From: Burkholderiales bacterium
Lineage (GTDB): Bacteria > Pseudomonadota > Gammaproteobacteria > Burkholderiales > SG8-39
Length of the DNA: 64,000 bases
Assembly (NCBI GenBank): GCA_027493935.1
Contig: JAOSJV010000001.1
Coordinates: 868,001-932,000 of the forward strand
Direction: 5' to 3'
Made by a program: the position numbers and the translations under genes. The first letter of the stretch is position 1. Each line of letters starts with the position of its first letter. A model generated the notes under the pieces. That model worked only from the letters and a program-made list of their open reading frames with translations, was not told the DNA's origin and did no database searches. This document shows, in pieces, positions 57,030-64,000 of the stretch.

Positions 57030-58360
57030 GTGCACCCGGTCGTCGGCATCCTGCTGGTGCTCGTGGTCCTCGGCGGCCTCTCCGGCGGCTGCCGGTGGTA
57101 CGCCGCGCGGTACCAGCCGCATCCCGAGATCGCGCGCAAGTCCCTGCACGTCGCGTTGGGTCTCGTCACGCTCTCGTTCCCGTGGCTGTTCGACGCGCCG
57201 TGGCCGGTGATTACGCTCGCCGTGCTCGCGGTCGGCGCGCTGACCGCCGTGCGGCACGTGAAGGCGATGCGCGAGACGGTCGGCGAGGTCATCCACGGGG
57301 TCCGCCGCGAGTCGACCGGGGAGCTCGTGTTCCCGATCGCGGTGGCGGCGGTGTTCACGCTCGCGCGGGGCGACGCGGTGCTGTTCGTCGTACCGATGCT
57401 CCTGCTCACGATCTCGGACGCGCTCGCGGCACTGATCGGTGTGCGCTACGGCAAGACGCATTACGCCTCGACCGAGGGCACCACCAAGTCGATCGAGGGA
57501 TCGGCTGCGTTCTTCCTCTCGGCGTTCCCTGCGACGCACATCGCGCTGCTGCTCGCGACCGGCACCGGGCGCGCAGAGTCGCTGCTGATCGGCCTGCAGA
57601 TGGGCCTGCTGATGACGCTGGTCGAGGCGGTGGCGTGGCGGGGCCTGGACAACCTGCTCGTGCCGCTCGCCGGCTTTGCGCTCCTGAAGGACGCCGCGCA
57701 CCGCTCGATGACCGAGCTTGCAACCGGGCTGGTCGTGCTCGGGCTGCTCGCGCTAGCGATCGCGGTGTGGCGCCGGCGCACGACGCTCGACACCAGCGGC
57801 GCGGTCGCCTCGGTGCTGGTCGGATTCGTCACGTGGACGATCGGTGGGCTTGCCTGGCTGGTCGCTCCGTTTGCGGCACTGGTCTCGTACGCGGCGCTGT
57901 GGCCGCCGGGCGAGCAGGAGAAGGCGCCGATCCACAACGCGCAGGCGGTGCTCGCGGTCAACGCCCCGGGCTGGCCTGGCTGTACGCCTCGACGCGGCTG
58001 CCCGGCGTGGATTTCCTCTACATGTCGGTGGTGTGCTACGCGATCCAGCTCGCCATGATCGGCCGCGCCGGAGCGGCGCGGCCGGCCGGGCCGGCGGGCG
58101 GTTGGAAGCGCATCGGCGCGGTGAGCGCGATCGGCTGGTTCCTCGCGTTCGTCCCGTACGTGCTGATCGCGCACGGCGCGGGGATCGAGCTCGTGCGCGC
58201 ATTCTGCGCGGCTCCGGTGGTGGCGGTCACCGCGATCGTCTTCGCGCACCGCTACCGCTGGCTCGGCGACCAATTCGCCGGGGCGAGCCGGTGGGTCATG
58301 CAGGGCCTGGTCGGGCTCGTCGGCTCGCTGCTCGCGCTGCCGGCGTGGCTTCTCTTATGA
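57030..58360 (+). CDS. Polytopic lipid/polyprenol kinase-like protein (phytol or dolichol kinase plus DUF92-like part), with a -1 frameshift
   Basis: About 443 residues after correction, with 12 or more membrane helices. The first half (PEIARKSLHVALGLVTLSFP, then ISDALAALIGVRYGKT and GTTKSIEGSAAFFLSA) matches the CTP-dependent phytol/dolichol/diacylglycerol kinase and CdsA-like superfamily. The second half begins TTLDTSGAVASVLVGFVTWT, which recalls the DUF92/TMEM19 family (plant VTE6 phytyl-phosphate kinase). A G is missing in the run at 57968-57970 (expected NAPGLAWLYASTRLPG). The GTG start at 57030 has GAGGAGG 11 bases upstream. If both halves are active it could turn a prenyl alcohol into its diphosphate for the UbiA-type enzyme. 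Confidence 0.75.
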
Positions 58361-59367
58361 GCGAGATCGTGCGCGTCGAGCGTCCCGAGGACCTCGCCGC
58401 GCTGCCGGCCGGCGGTGAGATCGCGCCCCTCGAGCCCGCGCTCGCCGCGCGACACCGGCCGGACCTGCATCTCGCGCTGGTGGACGCGGAGCGCCTCGCT
58501 GCGCGGGCTTCGCTCTTCTGGCACGACGTGCCGGCGTGGCCGGACGCGCGTCTCGGCGCGATCGGCCACTACGCGGCGCGCACCGCCGTCGACGGACACG
58601 CGCTGCTCGAAGCCGCGTGCGCGGCGCTCGCCGAGGCCGGCTGCGGCGTCGCGGTCGGGCCGATGGACGGCAACACGTGGCGGTCGTACCGCCTGGTGAC
58701 CGAGCGCGGCGTCGAGCCGCCGTTCCTGATGGAGCCTACGAACCCCGACGACTGGCCGCGGCACTTCGCGGGCGCCGGGTTCGAGGTCATCGCGACCTAC
58801 CACTCCTCGGTGGCCGAGCCACCGCAGCCGGCCGACCCGCGGCTCGCGGCCGCGCGCGCTCGGCTCGAGGCGGCCGGCGTGCGCGTGCGCGAGATCGACC
58901 TGACACGCTTCGCCGCGGAGCTCGACGGCATCTTCGCGCTCGCTCGCGCGGCCTTCGCGCGCAACTACCTCTACACGCCGATCACGCGCGAGGAGTTCGT
59001 GGCGCAGTATCTGCCGTACGCCGAGCGCATCGAGCCTCGGTTCGTGCTCGTGGCCGAGCGGGGTGGGCGCGCGATCGGCTTTCTGTTCGCGATTCCCGAC
59101 TGGCTGGAGGCCGCCCGCACCGGCCGCGCGACCACGGTGATCGCGAAGACGGTCGCGGTCGATCCGGCGCGGCGCCACGCCGGGCTCGGCGCCGTGCTCG
59201 TCGGACTGGTCCACGAGCGCGCCGCGGCGCTCGGCTACCGGCGCGTCATCCACGCGCTGATGCACGACGCGAACGTCTCGACCAGCATCGGCCGCCGCCA
59301 CACGCGCGTGATGCGCCGCTATGCGCTCTACGCGCGGCGGCTCGCGGCCTCGGGAAGCACGGCTTGA
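58357..59367 (+). CDS. GNAT family N-acyltransferase
   Basis: A 336-residue protein with a C-terminal GNAT fold. The acetyl-CoA binding segment is TVIAKTVAVDPARRHAGLGA (R/Q-x-x-G-x-G/A pattern), and FVLVAERGGRAIGFLFAIPD gives strands 4-5. An N-terminal half of about 150 residues (GPMDGNTWRSYRLVTE) is conserved-looking, possibly a second degenerate GNAT lobe. It probably acylates an amine or hydroxyl of the pathway product. ATGA overlap with the kinase-like gene. Confidence 0.8.
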   Translation: MSEIVRVERPEDLAALPAGGEIAPLEPALAARHRPDLHLALVDAERLAARASLFWHDVPAWPDARLGAIGHYAARTAVDGHALLEAACAALAEAGCGVAVGPMDGNTWRSYRLVTERGVEPPFLMEPTNPDDWPRHFAGAGFEVIATYHSSVAEPPQPADPRLAAARARLEAAGVRVREIDLTRFAAELDGIFALARAAFARNYLYTPITREEFVAQYLPYAERIEPRFVLVAERGGRAIGFLFAIPDWLEAARTGRATTVIAKTVAVDPARRHAGLGAVLVGLVHERAAALGYRRVIHALMHDANVSTSIGRRHTRVMRRYALYARRLAASGSTA

Positions 59368-60953
59368 ACCTGTGCGAGGTCCTCGTGCGCCAGGCGGTGG
59401 CGCGACCCGACGCGCCGGCGATCGTCGAGGGCGCGCCCGGACGCGAGCGCACGACGACATTCGCCGGTCTCGCGGTGGCGAGCGCGCGCATCGCGGCGGC
59501 GCTCGCTGCGGCGGGGTTGGGGCCGGGCGAGGCGGCGCTCGTCTTCGTGCCGATGGGCGCGAAGCTCTACGCTGTGATCCTCGCGCTCCTGCGAATCGGC
59601 GCGACTGCGATGATGGTCGACCCGTCCGCCGGCCCGCGCCACATCGGCCGTTGCTGCGCCCGCGCGCGGCCGCGCGCGTTCGTCGCGGTGCCGAAGGCGC
59701 ATTTGCTGCGCCTCGCGGTTCCGGAGATCCGCGCGGTGCCGCGGAAGTTCACGACGCACGGCTGGATCCCGGGGGCGGCGCGGCTCGATCCCGGCGCGGG
59801 CGCGCGTGAGGCGCCGATCGCGCCGGTCGCGGTGGACGCACCGGCGCTCATCACCTTCACCAGCGGCAGCACCGGCGAGCCGAAGGCAGTGGTGCGCTCG
59901 CACGGCTTCCTCGTCGAGCAGCACCGCGTGCTCGCGCGCACGCTCGAGGACCGGCCGGGCGAGCGCGATCTCGCCACCTTGCCCGTGTTCCTGCTCGCGA
60001 ATCTCGCCTCCGGCATCACGAGCGTGATTGCGCACGCCGACCTGCGGCGGCCCGGCCGGATCGATCCGGTGCCGGTGATCGAGCAGATCGCGCGCCAGCG
60101 CGTCGAGCGCATGGCCGCGTCGCCCGCGTTCCTCGAGCGCCTGGTGGAGCGCTGCGAGGCCGAAGGCGGCGTGCTCGACGGCCTCAAGCGCGTCTACGTC
60201 GGCGGCGCGCCGGTGTTTCCCGGGTTCGTACGGCGCGCGCAGGCGGTCTTGCCCCACGGCGAGCTCGTCGCGGTCTACGGCTCGACCGAGGCCGAGCCGA
60301 TCGCGCACGTCGGCGCGCGCGAGATCGCCGACGACGACTATGCGGCGATGCTCGCCGGTCGCGGGCTCCTGGCCGGCGCGCCGGTGGCCGAGATCGAGGC
60401 GCGGGTGATCGCGAACCGGTGGGGCACGCCGATCGGGCCGCTCACGCGCGCGGCGTTCGACGCCGAGCGGCTCGCGCCAGGCACGCCCGGCGAGATCGTC
60501 GTCAGCGGTCCGCACGTCGTGCGCGGGTATCTGGACGGACGCGGCGACGCCGAGACGAAGTTCGAAGTCGACGGCGTGCGCTGGCACCGCACCGGGGATC
60601 TCGGCTATTTCGACGCGCGCGGACGGCTCTGGCTGCTCGGGCGCTGCGCAGGGCTGGTGAACGACGCGCGCGGCACGCTCTACCCGTTCGCGGTCGAGTG
60701 CTCGGCGCTCGGCGTCGCCGGCGTGCGGCGTGCGGCACTCGCCGCGGGCGTCGGGTGGCGCCTCCTGCTCGTCGAGCCGATGCCGAACGGGCCGGTGCCG
60801 GATCCCGAGGCGTTACGCCATCGGCTGGCGTGGGCAGAGCTCGATCGCGTGGTGCTCGTCGAGGCGATCCCGATGGACCCGCGCCACAACGCCAAGGTGG
60901 ACTACGCAGCGCTCGAGCGCGTCGTGCGGCGGCTGCCCGAGCCCGTTGCGTAG
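59364..60953 (+). CDS. Adenylate-forming acyl ligase (AMP-dependent synthetase family)
   Basis: A 529-residue ANL-family enzyme with phosphate loop FTSGSTGEPKAVVRSH, YGSTEAEP, adenylate-binding HRTGDLGYFDARGRLWLLGR and the C-terminal catalytic Lys in RHNAKVDY. It activates a carboxylic acid with ATP, then forms a CoA thioester or another ester. The DPRHNAKV end reminds me of fatty acyl and OleC-type ligases, but this is recollection only. TTG start in a TTGA overlap with the GNAT gene. Last gene of the coupled run. Confidence 0.85.
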   Translation: MNLCEVLVRQAVARPDAPAIVEGAPGRERTTTFAGLAVASARIAAALAAAGLGPGEAALVFVPMGAKLYAVILALLRIGATAMMVDPSAGPRHIGRCCARARPRAFVAVPKAHLLRLAVPEIRAVPRKFTTHGWIPGAARLDPGAGAREAPIAPVAVDAPALITFTSGSTGEPKAVVRSHGFLVEQHRVLARTLEDRPGERDLATLPVFLLANLASGITSVIAHADLRRPGRIDPVPVIEQIARQRVERMAASPAFLERLVERCEAEGGVLDGLKRVYVGGAPVFPGFVRRAQAVLPHGELVAVYGSTEAEPIAHVGAREIADDDYAAMLAGRGLLAGAPVAEIEARVIANRWGTPIGPLTRAAFDAERLAPGTPGEIVVSGPHVVRGYLDGRGDAETKFEVDGVRWHRTGDLGYFDARGRLWLLGRCAGLVNDARGTLYPFAVECSALGVAGVRRAALAAGVGWRLLLVEPMPNGPVPDPEALRHRLAWAELDRVVLVEAIPMDPRHNAKVDYAALERVVRRLPEPVA

Positions 60954-60967
60954 CGCAGCCGAGACGG

Positions 60968-60973
60968 TATAGT
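60968..60973 (+). promoter_or_regulatory. Candidate -10 element of the AhpD-like gene
   Basis: TATAGT, 40 bases before the ATG at 61013, in the 59-base gap after the ligase gene. It suggests that the last two genes of the block have their own promoter. Confidence 0.4.
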
Positions 60974-61012
60974 GTGCCGCTAGACGCGAACTGCTGCGAA
61001 AGGAGGAAACGG

Positions 61013-61753
61013 ATGGGAGGTTCGATATTCGACGGCTGCGAGGTTCCGGTGCGCGCCGACCTTGCCGAGTCGCACGAGCGCGCCTGGACGGCGATCGCCG
61101 CGCCGGGCACCTGGCTCACCGGTGCCCGGCGCGTGGCGATCGCGGCCGAGGTGCGCCGCGCGCGCGAGTGCGCGCTCTGCGCCGAGGTCAAGGCCGCGCT
61201 CTCGCCGGGCGCGGTGCGCGGTGCGCACGACACGGCTGGCGCGTTGACGGAGGCCGAGGTCGAGCTCGTGCATCGCGTGGTCGCCGATCCGGGGCGGCTC
61301 TCCGAGCGCTGGGCGCAGTCGGTGCTCGCGCGCGGCCTCGCCGAGGGCGAGTACGTCGAGATCGTCGGCGTGGTGGCGATGGTGATGATCATGGACGCCT
61401 GCACGCGCGCGCTCGGGCTGCCCGACCGCGCGCTGCCCGCGCCGCTGGATGGCGCGTCGTCCGGCTATCGCCCGCCGGGCGCGAAGAAGCAGGCCGCCTG
61501 GCTGCCGCTCGTCGAACCGGAGGACGCGGTCGAGGCGGACGGCCCGATGTACCCGTCGCCGAAGGCCGGCTACATCTACCGCGCGCTCTCGCTCGTGCCG
61601 CAGTCGCTGCGCGACTACTGGGCGCTCGCGAGCTGCCACTACCTGCCCGGTGACGTCGTCTACCAGTTCGACCGGACGATCCGTGCGATCAGCCGGCCGC
61701 AGACCGAGGTGATCGCGGCGCGGGTCTCCGCGCTGCATCAGTGCGTGTACTGA
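61013..61753 (+). CDS. AhpD/carboxymuconolactone decarboxylase-like protein
   Basis: A 246-residue all-helical protein. VRRARECALCAEVKAALSPG contains the CxxC pair (Cys53, Cys56) in the context seen in AhpD-like alkylhydroperoxidase proteins, and ALTEAEVELVHRVVADPGRL follows as expected for the helical repeat. Whether the proton-relay residues of AhpD are present I cannot say. A strong AAAGGAGG ribosome binding site lies 6-7 bases before the ATG, unlike the coupled genes upstream. It probably reduces a peroxide or disulfide. It is followed after 18 bases by a probable partner gene. Confidence 0.72.
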   Translation: MGGSIFDGCEVPVRADLAESHERAWTAIAAPGTWLTGARRVAIAAEVRRARECALCAEVKAALSPGAVRGAHDTAGALTEAEVELVHRVVADPGRLSERWAQSVLARGLAEGEYVEIVGVVAMVMIMDACTRALGLPDRALPAPLDGASSGYRPPGAKKQAAWLPLVEPEDAVEADGPMYPSPKAGYIYRALSLVPQSLRDYWALASCHYLPGDVVYQFDRTIRAISRPQTEVIAARVSALHQCVY

Positions 61754-61771
61754 ACGACCGCGCACACTTAC

Positions 61772-62125
61772 ATGCTCCGTGAGAGCATGCAATCGAGCGG
61801 TCGGGAAGTGGATGTCGCCCAGGTGACCCGCGGATTCGGCGAGGCGGCCGAGGTCCCGCATGCCGCGGCGCTCGCCGAGTTCGCCGAGGCGGTCGTGGTA
61901 CGCGATGCGGCCCGCATCGCCGCGGCGCGCGCTCGGCTGCGCGCGGTGCTCGGGCCCGAGGGACTGGTGGACGCGGCGGCGACCGCCGCTGCGTTCCATG
62001 GCTTCGTGCGCCTCGCCGACGCGATCGGCATTCCCTACACCACGGCGGCGCGCGGTCAGGACGTGCCGGAGCTGCGCGAGGCGGCCGGCATCAACGCCTT
62101 CCACCGCGTGCGCGGCGACGCATAG
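61772..62125 (+). CDS. Small helical protein, possible partner of the AhpD-like protein
   Basis: A 117-residue protein, Ala-rich and helical: AALAEFAEAVVVRDAARIAA, then LVDAAATAAAFHGFVRLADA. The second segment resembles the helix that follows the active site in carboxymuconolactone decarboxylase-like proteins, but the CxxC pair is absent. It may be a non-catalytic half of a split AhpD-like enzyme. The start is uncertain (ATG 61772 or 61787). The start region contains an ATGCTC/GAGCAT hairpin that could mask translation. Confidence 0.6.
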   Translation: MLRESMQSSGREVDVAQVTRGFGEAAEVPHAAALAEFAEAVVVRDAARIAAARARLRAVLGPEGLVDAAATAAAFHGFVRLADAIGIPYTTAARGQDVPELREAAGINAFHRVRGDA

Positions 62126-62135
62126 CGCCGGTGTT

Positions 62136-62316
62136 CCCCTCCTCTTCGAGGAGGGGCGGCTGCGGAGCAGCCGGGGTGGTGCGGGCGCGGGGAGAATCGC
62201 TGTCGTCGCAACCACCCCCCGGCCTGCGGCCGGACCCCTCCTTGGCAAGGAGGGGTCGGCGCTATCGCGCCGAACCACTCCGCCGGCTTCGCCGGCACCC
62301 CTTGAGAAGGAGGGGA
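62136..62316. repeat. BIME-like inverted repeat cluster C
   Basis: Forward unit (CCCCTCCTCTTCGAGGAGGGG, GCTGCGGAGCAGC, GGGGTGGT), inverted unit (AACCACCCCCCGGCCTGCGG, ACCCCTCCTTGGCAAGGAGG) and a second inverted unit (GAACCACTCCGCCGGCTTCG, ACCCCTTGAGAAGGAGGGG). Same family as at 26233 and 51198. It marks the right border of the accessory block, before the MFS-ssb pair. Confidence 0.78.
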
Positions 62317-62376
62317 CCAGACCGGTCAACCCCGCCGCCCTGCTACCATACGCGCGGTTCCCCTCCTTCCTTCTCC

Positions 62377-63747
62377 ATGCAGTCCGACACGCTTCGCTCG
62401 CGCATGTCGCGCGAGGAGCTCCGCGCCAGCCTGTCGCTCGCATCGCTCTTCGCGCTGCGCATGCTCGGGCTGTTCCTGATCCTGCCGGTCTTCGCGGTGC
62501 ACGCGCCGCAGCTCGCTGGCGGCGACAACCTCGTGCTGGTCGGCCTCGCGCTCGGCGCGTACGGCCTGACGCAGGCGCTGCTGCAGATCCCGTTCGGCAT
62601 CGCGTCGGACCGCTATGGCCGCAAGCGCGTGATCGTCCTCGGGCTCGTGCTGTTCGCGGCGGGCGGATTCGTCGCCGCCGCCGCGACCGACATCTACTGG
62701 ACGATCGTCGGCCGCGCGGTGCAGGGCGCCGGCGCGATTTCGGCCGCGGTCACCGCGTTCGTGGCCGACCTCACGCGCGACGAGCAGCGCACCAAGGCGA
62801 TGGCGATCATCGGCGCGTCGATCGGCGCCATGTTCGCCGTCTCGCTGGTGGCGGCGCCCGCGCTGTACCGCGCGATCGGCATGTCCGGGATCTTCGCGCT
62901 CACCGGCGTGCTGGCCGTGGCGGCGATCGTGATGGTGCTCGGGATCGTGCCCGCCGAGCCGGCGCGCCGCCCCGAGGCGCCGCCGGAGGCTGGGTTCGGC
63001 GCGGTGCTCGCCGAGGGCGAGCTCGCGCGGCTCGACTTCGGTGTGTTCGCGCTGCACGCGGTGCAGATGGCCATGTTCGTGGTCGTGCCGCACGCGCTCG
63101 TTGCGAGGGGCGGATTGCCGGTCGCCGAGCACTGGAAAGTGTACCTGCCCGCACTCGCCGCCTCGCTCGTGCTGATCCTGCCGGTGATCCTGCACGTCGA
63201 GCGCAAGCGCCAGGTGAAGGCCGCGTTCCTCGGCGCGATCGCGCTCCTTGCGCTCGTGCAGGGCGGCTTCCTCGCCTTCGGCGGCACCCTGGCCGGGCTC
63301 GCGGTGCTGCTCGTCGCGTTCTTCGCCGCGTTCAACGTGCTCGAGGCGGTCCTGCCGTCGCTCGTGTCGCGCGCCGCGCCCGCCGCCGCACGGGGTGCCG
63401 CGCTCGGCATCTATAATACGAGCCAGTCGCTGGGCCTCTTCGCGGGCGGCGCGATCGGCGGGTGGATCGCGCAGGGGGCCGGCGCCGGCGGCGTGCACCT
63501 GTCCGCGGCGGGGCTGACGGCGGTCTGGGCGATCATCGCGGCCTCGATGCGCGTGCCGCCGCACACCGCCAGCCGGACGATTCAGATCGGACGGGTGGAC
63601 GATCCGGAGCGGCTGCGCGCCGCGCTCGCGCGTGTCAACGGTGTGCGCGAAGCGATCGTTATCCCGGAGCGTGGGGTGGCGCACCTGACGGTCACGCCCG
63701 GCTGGGACGAGCGGAGCGTGGAAGAACTCGTTCGAGGAGGAGCGTAA
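62377..63747 (+). CDS. MFS transporter with C-terminal YAM-like domain (YajR type)
   Basis: A 456-residue protein. Twelve membrane helices carry the MFS motif [20 protein letters not shown], and a soluble C-terminal domain of about 65 residues ([32 protein letters not shown]) has the ferredoxin-like beta-alpha-beta pattern of the YAM domain of E. coli YajR. The substrate is unknown. The stop overlaps the ssb start (TAATG), so ssb is probably cotranslated. In many Betaproteobacteria this gene stands between uvrA and ssb. Confidence 0.9.
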   Translation: MQSDTLRSRMSREELRASLSLASLFALRMLGLFLILPVFAVHAPQLAGGDNLVLVGLALGAYGLTQALLQIPFGIASDRYGRKRVIVLGLVLFAAGGFVAAAATDIYWTIVGRAVQGAGAISAAVTAFVADLTRDEQRTKAMAIIGASIGAMFAVSLVAAPALYRAIGMSGIFALTGVLAVAAIVMVLGIVPAEPARRPEAPPEAGFGAVLAEGELARLDFGVFALHAVQMAMFVVVPHALVARGGLPVAEHWKVYLPALAASLVLILPVILHVERKRQVKAAFLGAIALLALVQGGFLAFGGTLAGLAVLLVAFFAAFNVLEAVLPSLVSRAAPAAARGAALGIYNTSQSLGLFAGGAIGGWIAQGAGAGGVHLSAAGLTAVWAIIAASMRVPPHTASRTIQIGRVDDPERLRAALARVNGVREAIVIPERGVAHLTVTPGWDERSVEELVRGGA

Positions 63748-64000
63748 TGGCATCGGTCAACAAGGTCATCCTGATCGGCAATCTCGGCGCCGACCCCGAG
63801 ACGCGGTATTCGCCCGACGGCGCAGCGATCGCCAACATCCGTATCGCCACCACCGAGAAATGGAAGGACAAGGGCTCGGGCGAGATGCGCGAGCAGACCG
63901 AGTGGCACCGCGTGGTGTTCTTCGGTCGCCTGGCGGAGATTGCGGGCGAGTACCTGAAGAAGGGCTCGCCGGTGTACGTCGAGGGCCGGCTGCGCACGCG
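63747..64000 (+). CDS. ssb: Single-stranded DNA-binding protein SSB (N-terminal part, runs off the window)
   Basis: The first 84 codons are present: [40 protein letters not shown] and VYVEGRLRT, the OB-fold of bacterial SSB, which coats single-stranded DNA in replication and repair. GAGGAGG lies 6 bases before the ATG. The acidic C-terminal tail is outside the window. Confidence 0.96.
   Translation, partial: MASVNKVILIGNLGADPETRYSPDGAAIANIRIATTEKWKDKGSGEMREQTEWHRVVFFGRLAEIAGEYLKKGSPVYVEGRLRT

Overview
The window is a GC-rich (strong G/C third-position preference) chromosomal segment of a Proteobacterium, most likely a betaproteobacterium. The evidence is gene content and order: a fliC-flaG-fliD-fliS flagellin cluster with a sigma-28-type promoter, system I cytochrome c maturation (ccm), a Cys-type poly-hydroxyalkanoate synthase, a 180-kDa-type NAD-glutamate dehydrogenase, NnrS, lpxA for outer-membrane lipid A, and uvrA divergent from an MFS-ssb pair, an arrangement I know from Betaproteobacteria but here split by about 11 kb. 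No tRNA, rRNA, CRISPR array or transposase gene was found.

Layout. 1-3.7 kb: flagellin and filament assembly genes (minus strand). 3.9-6.3 kb: a PAS-GGDEF-EAL protein overlapping a stand-alone receiver protein. 6.4-10.8 kb: an MFS permease, two small unknowns, phaC and its coupled small partner. 11.0-12.8 kb: a Gfo/Idh/MocA dehydrogenase coupled to lpxA. 12.9-14.6 kb: a decapitated RND adaptor fragment and a membrane GGDEF protein. 14.9-24.5 kb: the ccm system in two convergent halves, ccmEFGHI (plus) and ccmABCD (minus), around an acyl-CoA dehydrogenase/zinc dehydrogenase pair. 24.7-32.3 kb: glutathione reductase, a basic-tailed phasin-like protein and the large glutamate dehydrogenase. 32.4-36.1 kb: SIMPL protein, MFS, alpha/beta hydrolase, lipoprotein peptidase. 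36.3-42.7 kb (minus): an operon-like run of zinc alcohol dehydrogenase, gamma-glutamyltransferase, a small unknown, a DUF59 protein and NnrS, plus metY and a CoA-binding protein. 43.0-44.2 kb: three tandem genes for related small exported peptides. 44.2-51.1 kb: LysR regulator, thiamine-diphosphate enzyme, a deletion remnant of an ABC ATPase, a hydrolase and uvrA. 51.2-62.3 kb: an accessory block bordered by related inverted repeats. 62.4-64 kb: YajR-like MFS and ssb.

The most interesting part is the accessory block. Six genes at 52.25-60.95 kb overlap by 4 bases at four of five junctions and are 2 bases apart at the other: a UbiA-type prenyltransferase, an ATP-grasp/phosphohistidine phosphotransferase, a DUF3419 (BtaA-like) aminocarboxypropyltransferase, a membrane protein resembling phytol/dolichol kinase joined to a DUF92-like part, a GNAT acetyltransferase and an adenylate-forming ligase. 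Taken together they look like an uncharacterised pathway for an isoprenoid-linked, amino-acid-decorated lipid or quinone-like molecule. This is inference from domain content. A second candidate novelty is the peptide triplet at 43-44 kb.

Caution on sequence quality: at least twelve otherwise well-conserved reading frames or parts of them are broken by single-base indels, most in G or C runs (fliD, lpxA, the membrane GGDEF gene, ccmF, ccmB, NAD-GDH, one MFS twice, DUF59, one alcohol dehydrogenase twice, the polyprenol-kinase-like gene). Several are essential or housekeeping functions, so sequencing or assembly error is the simplest explanation. These genes are annotated across the break and the break positions are given.
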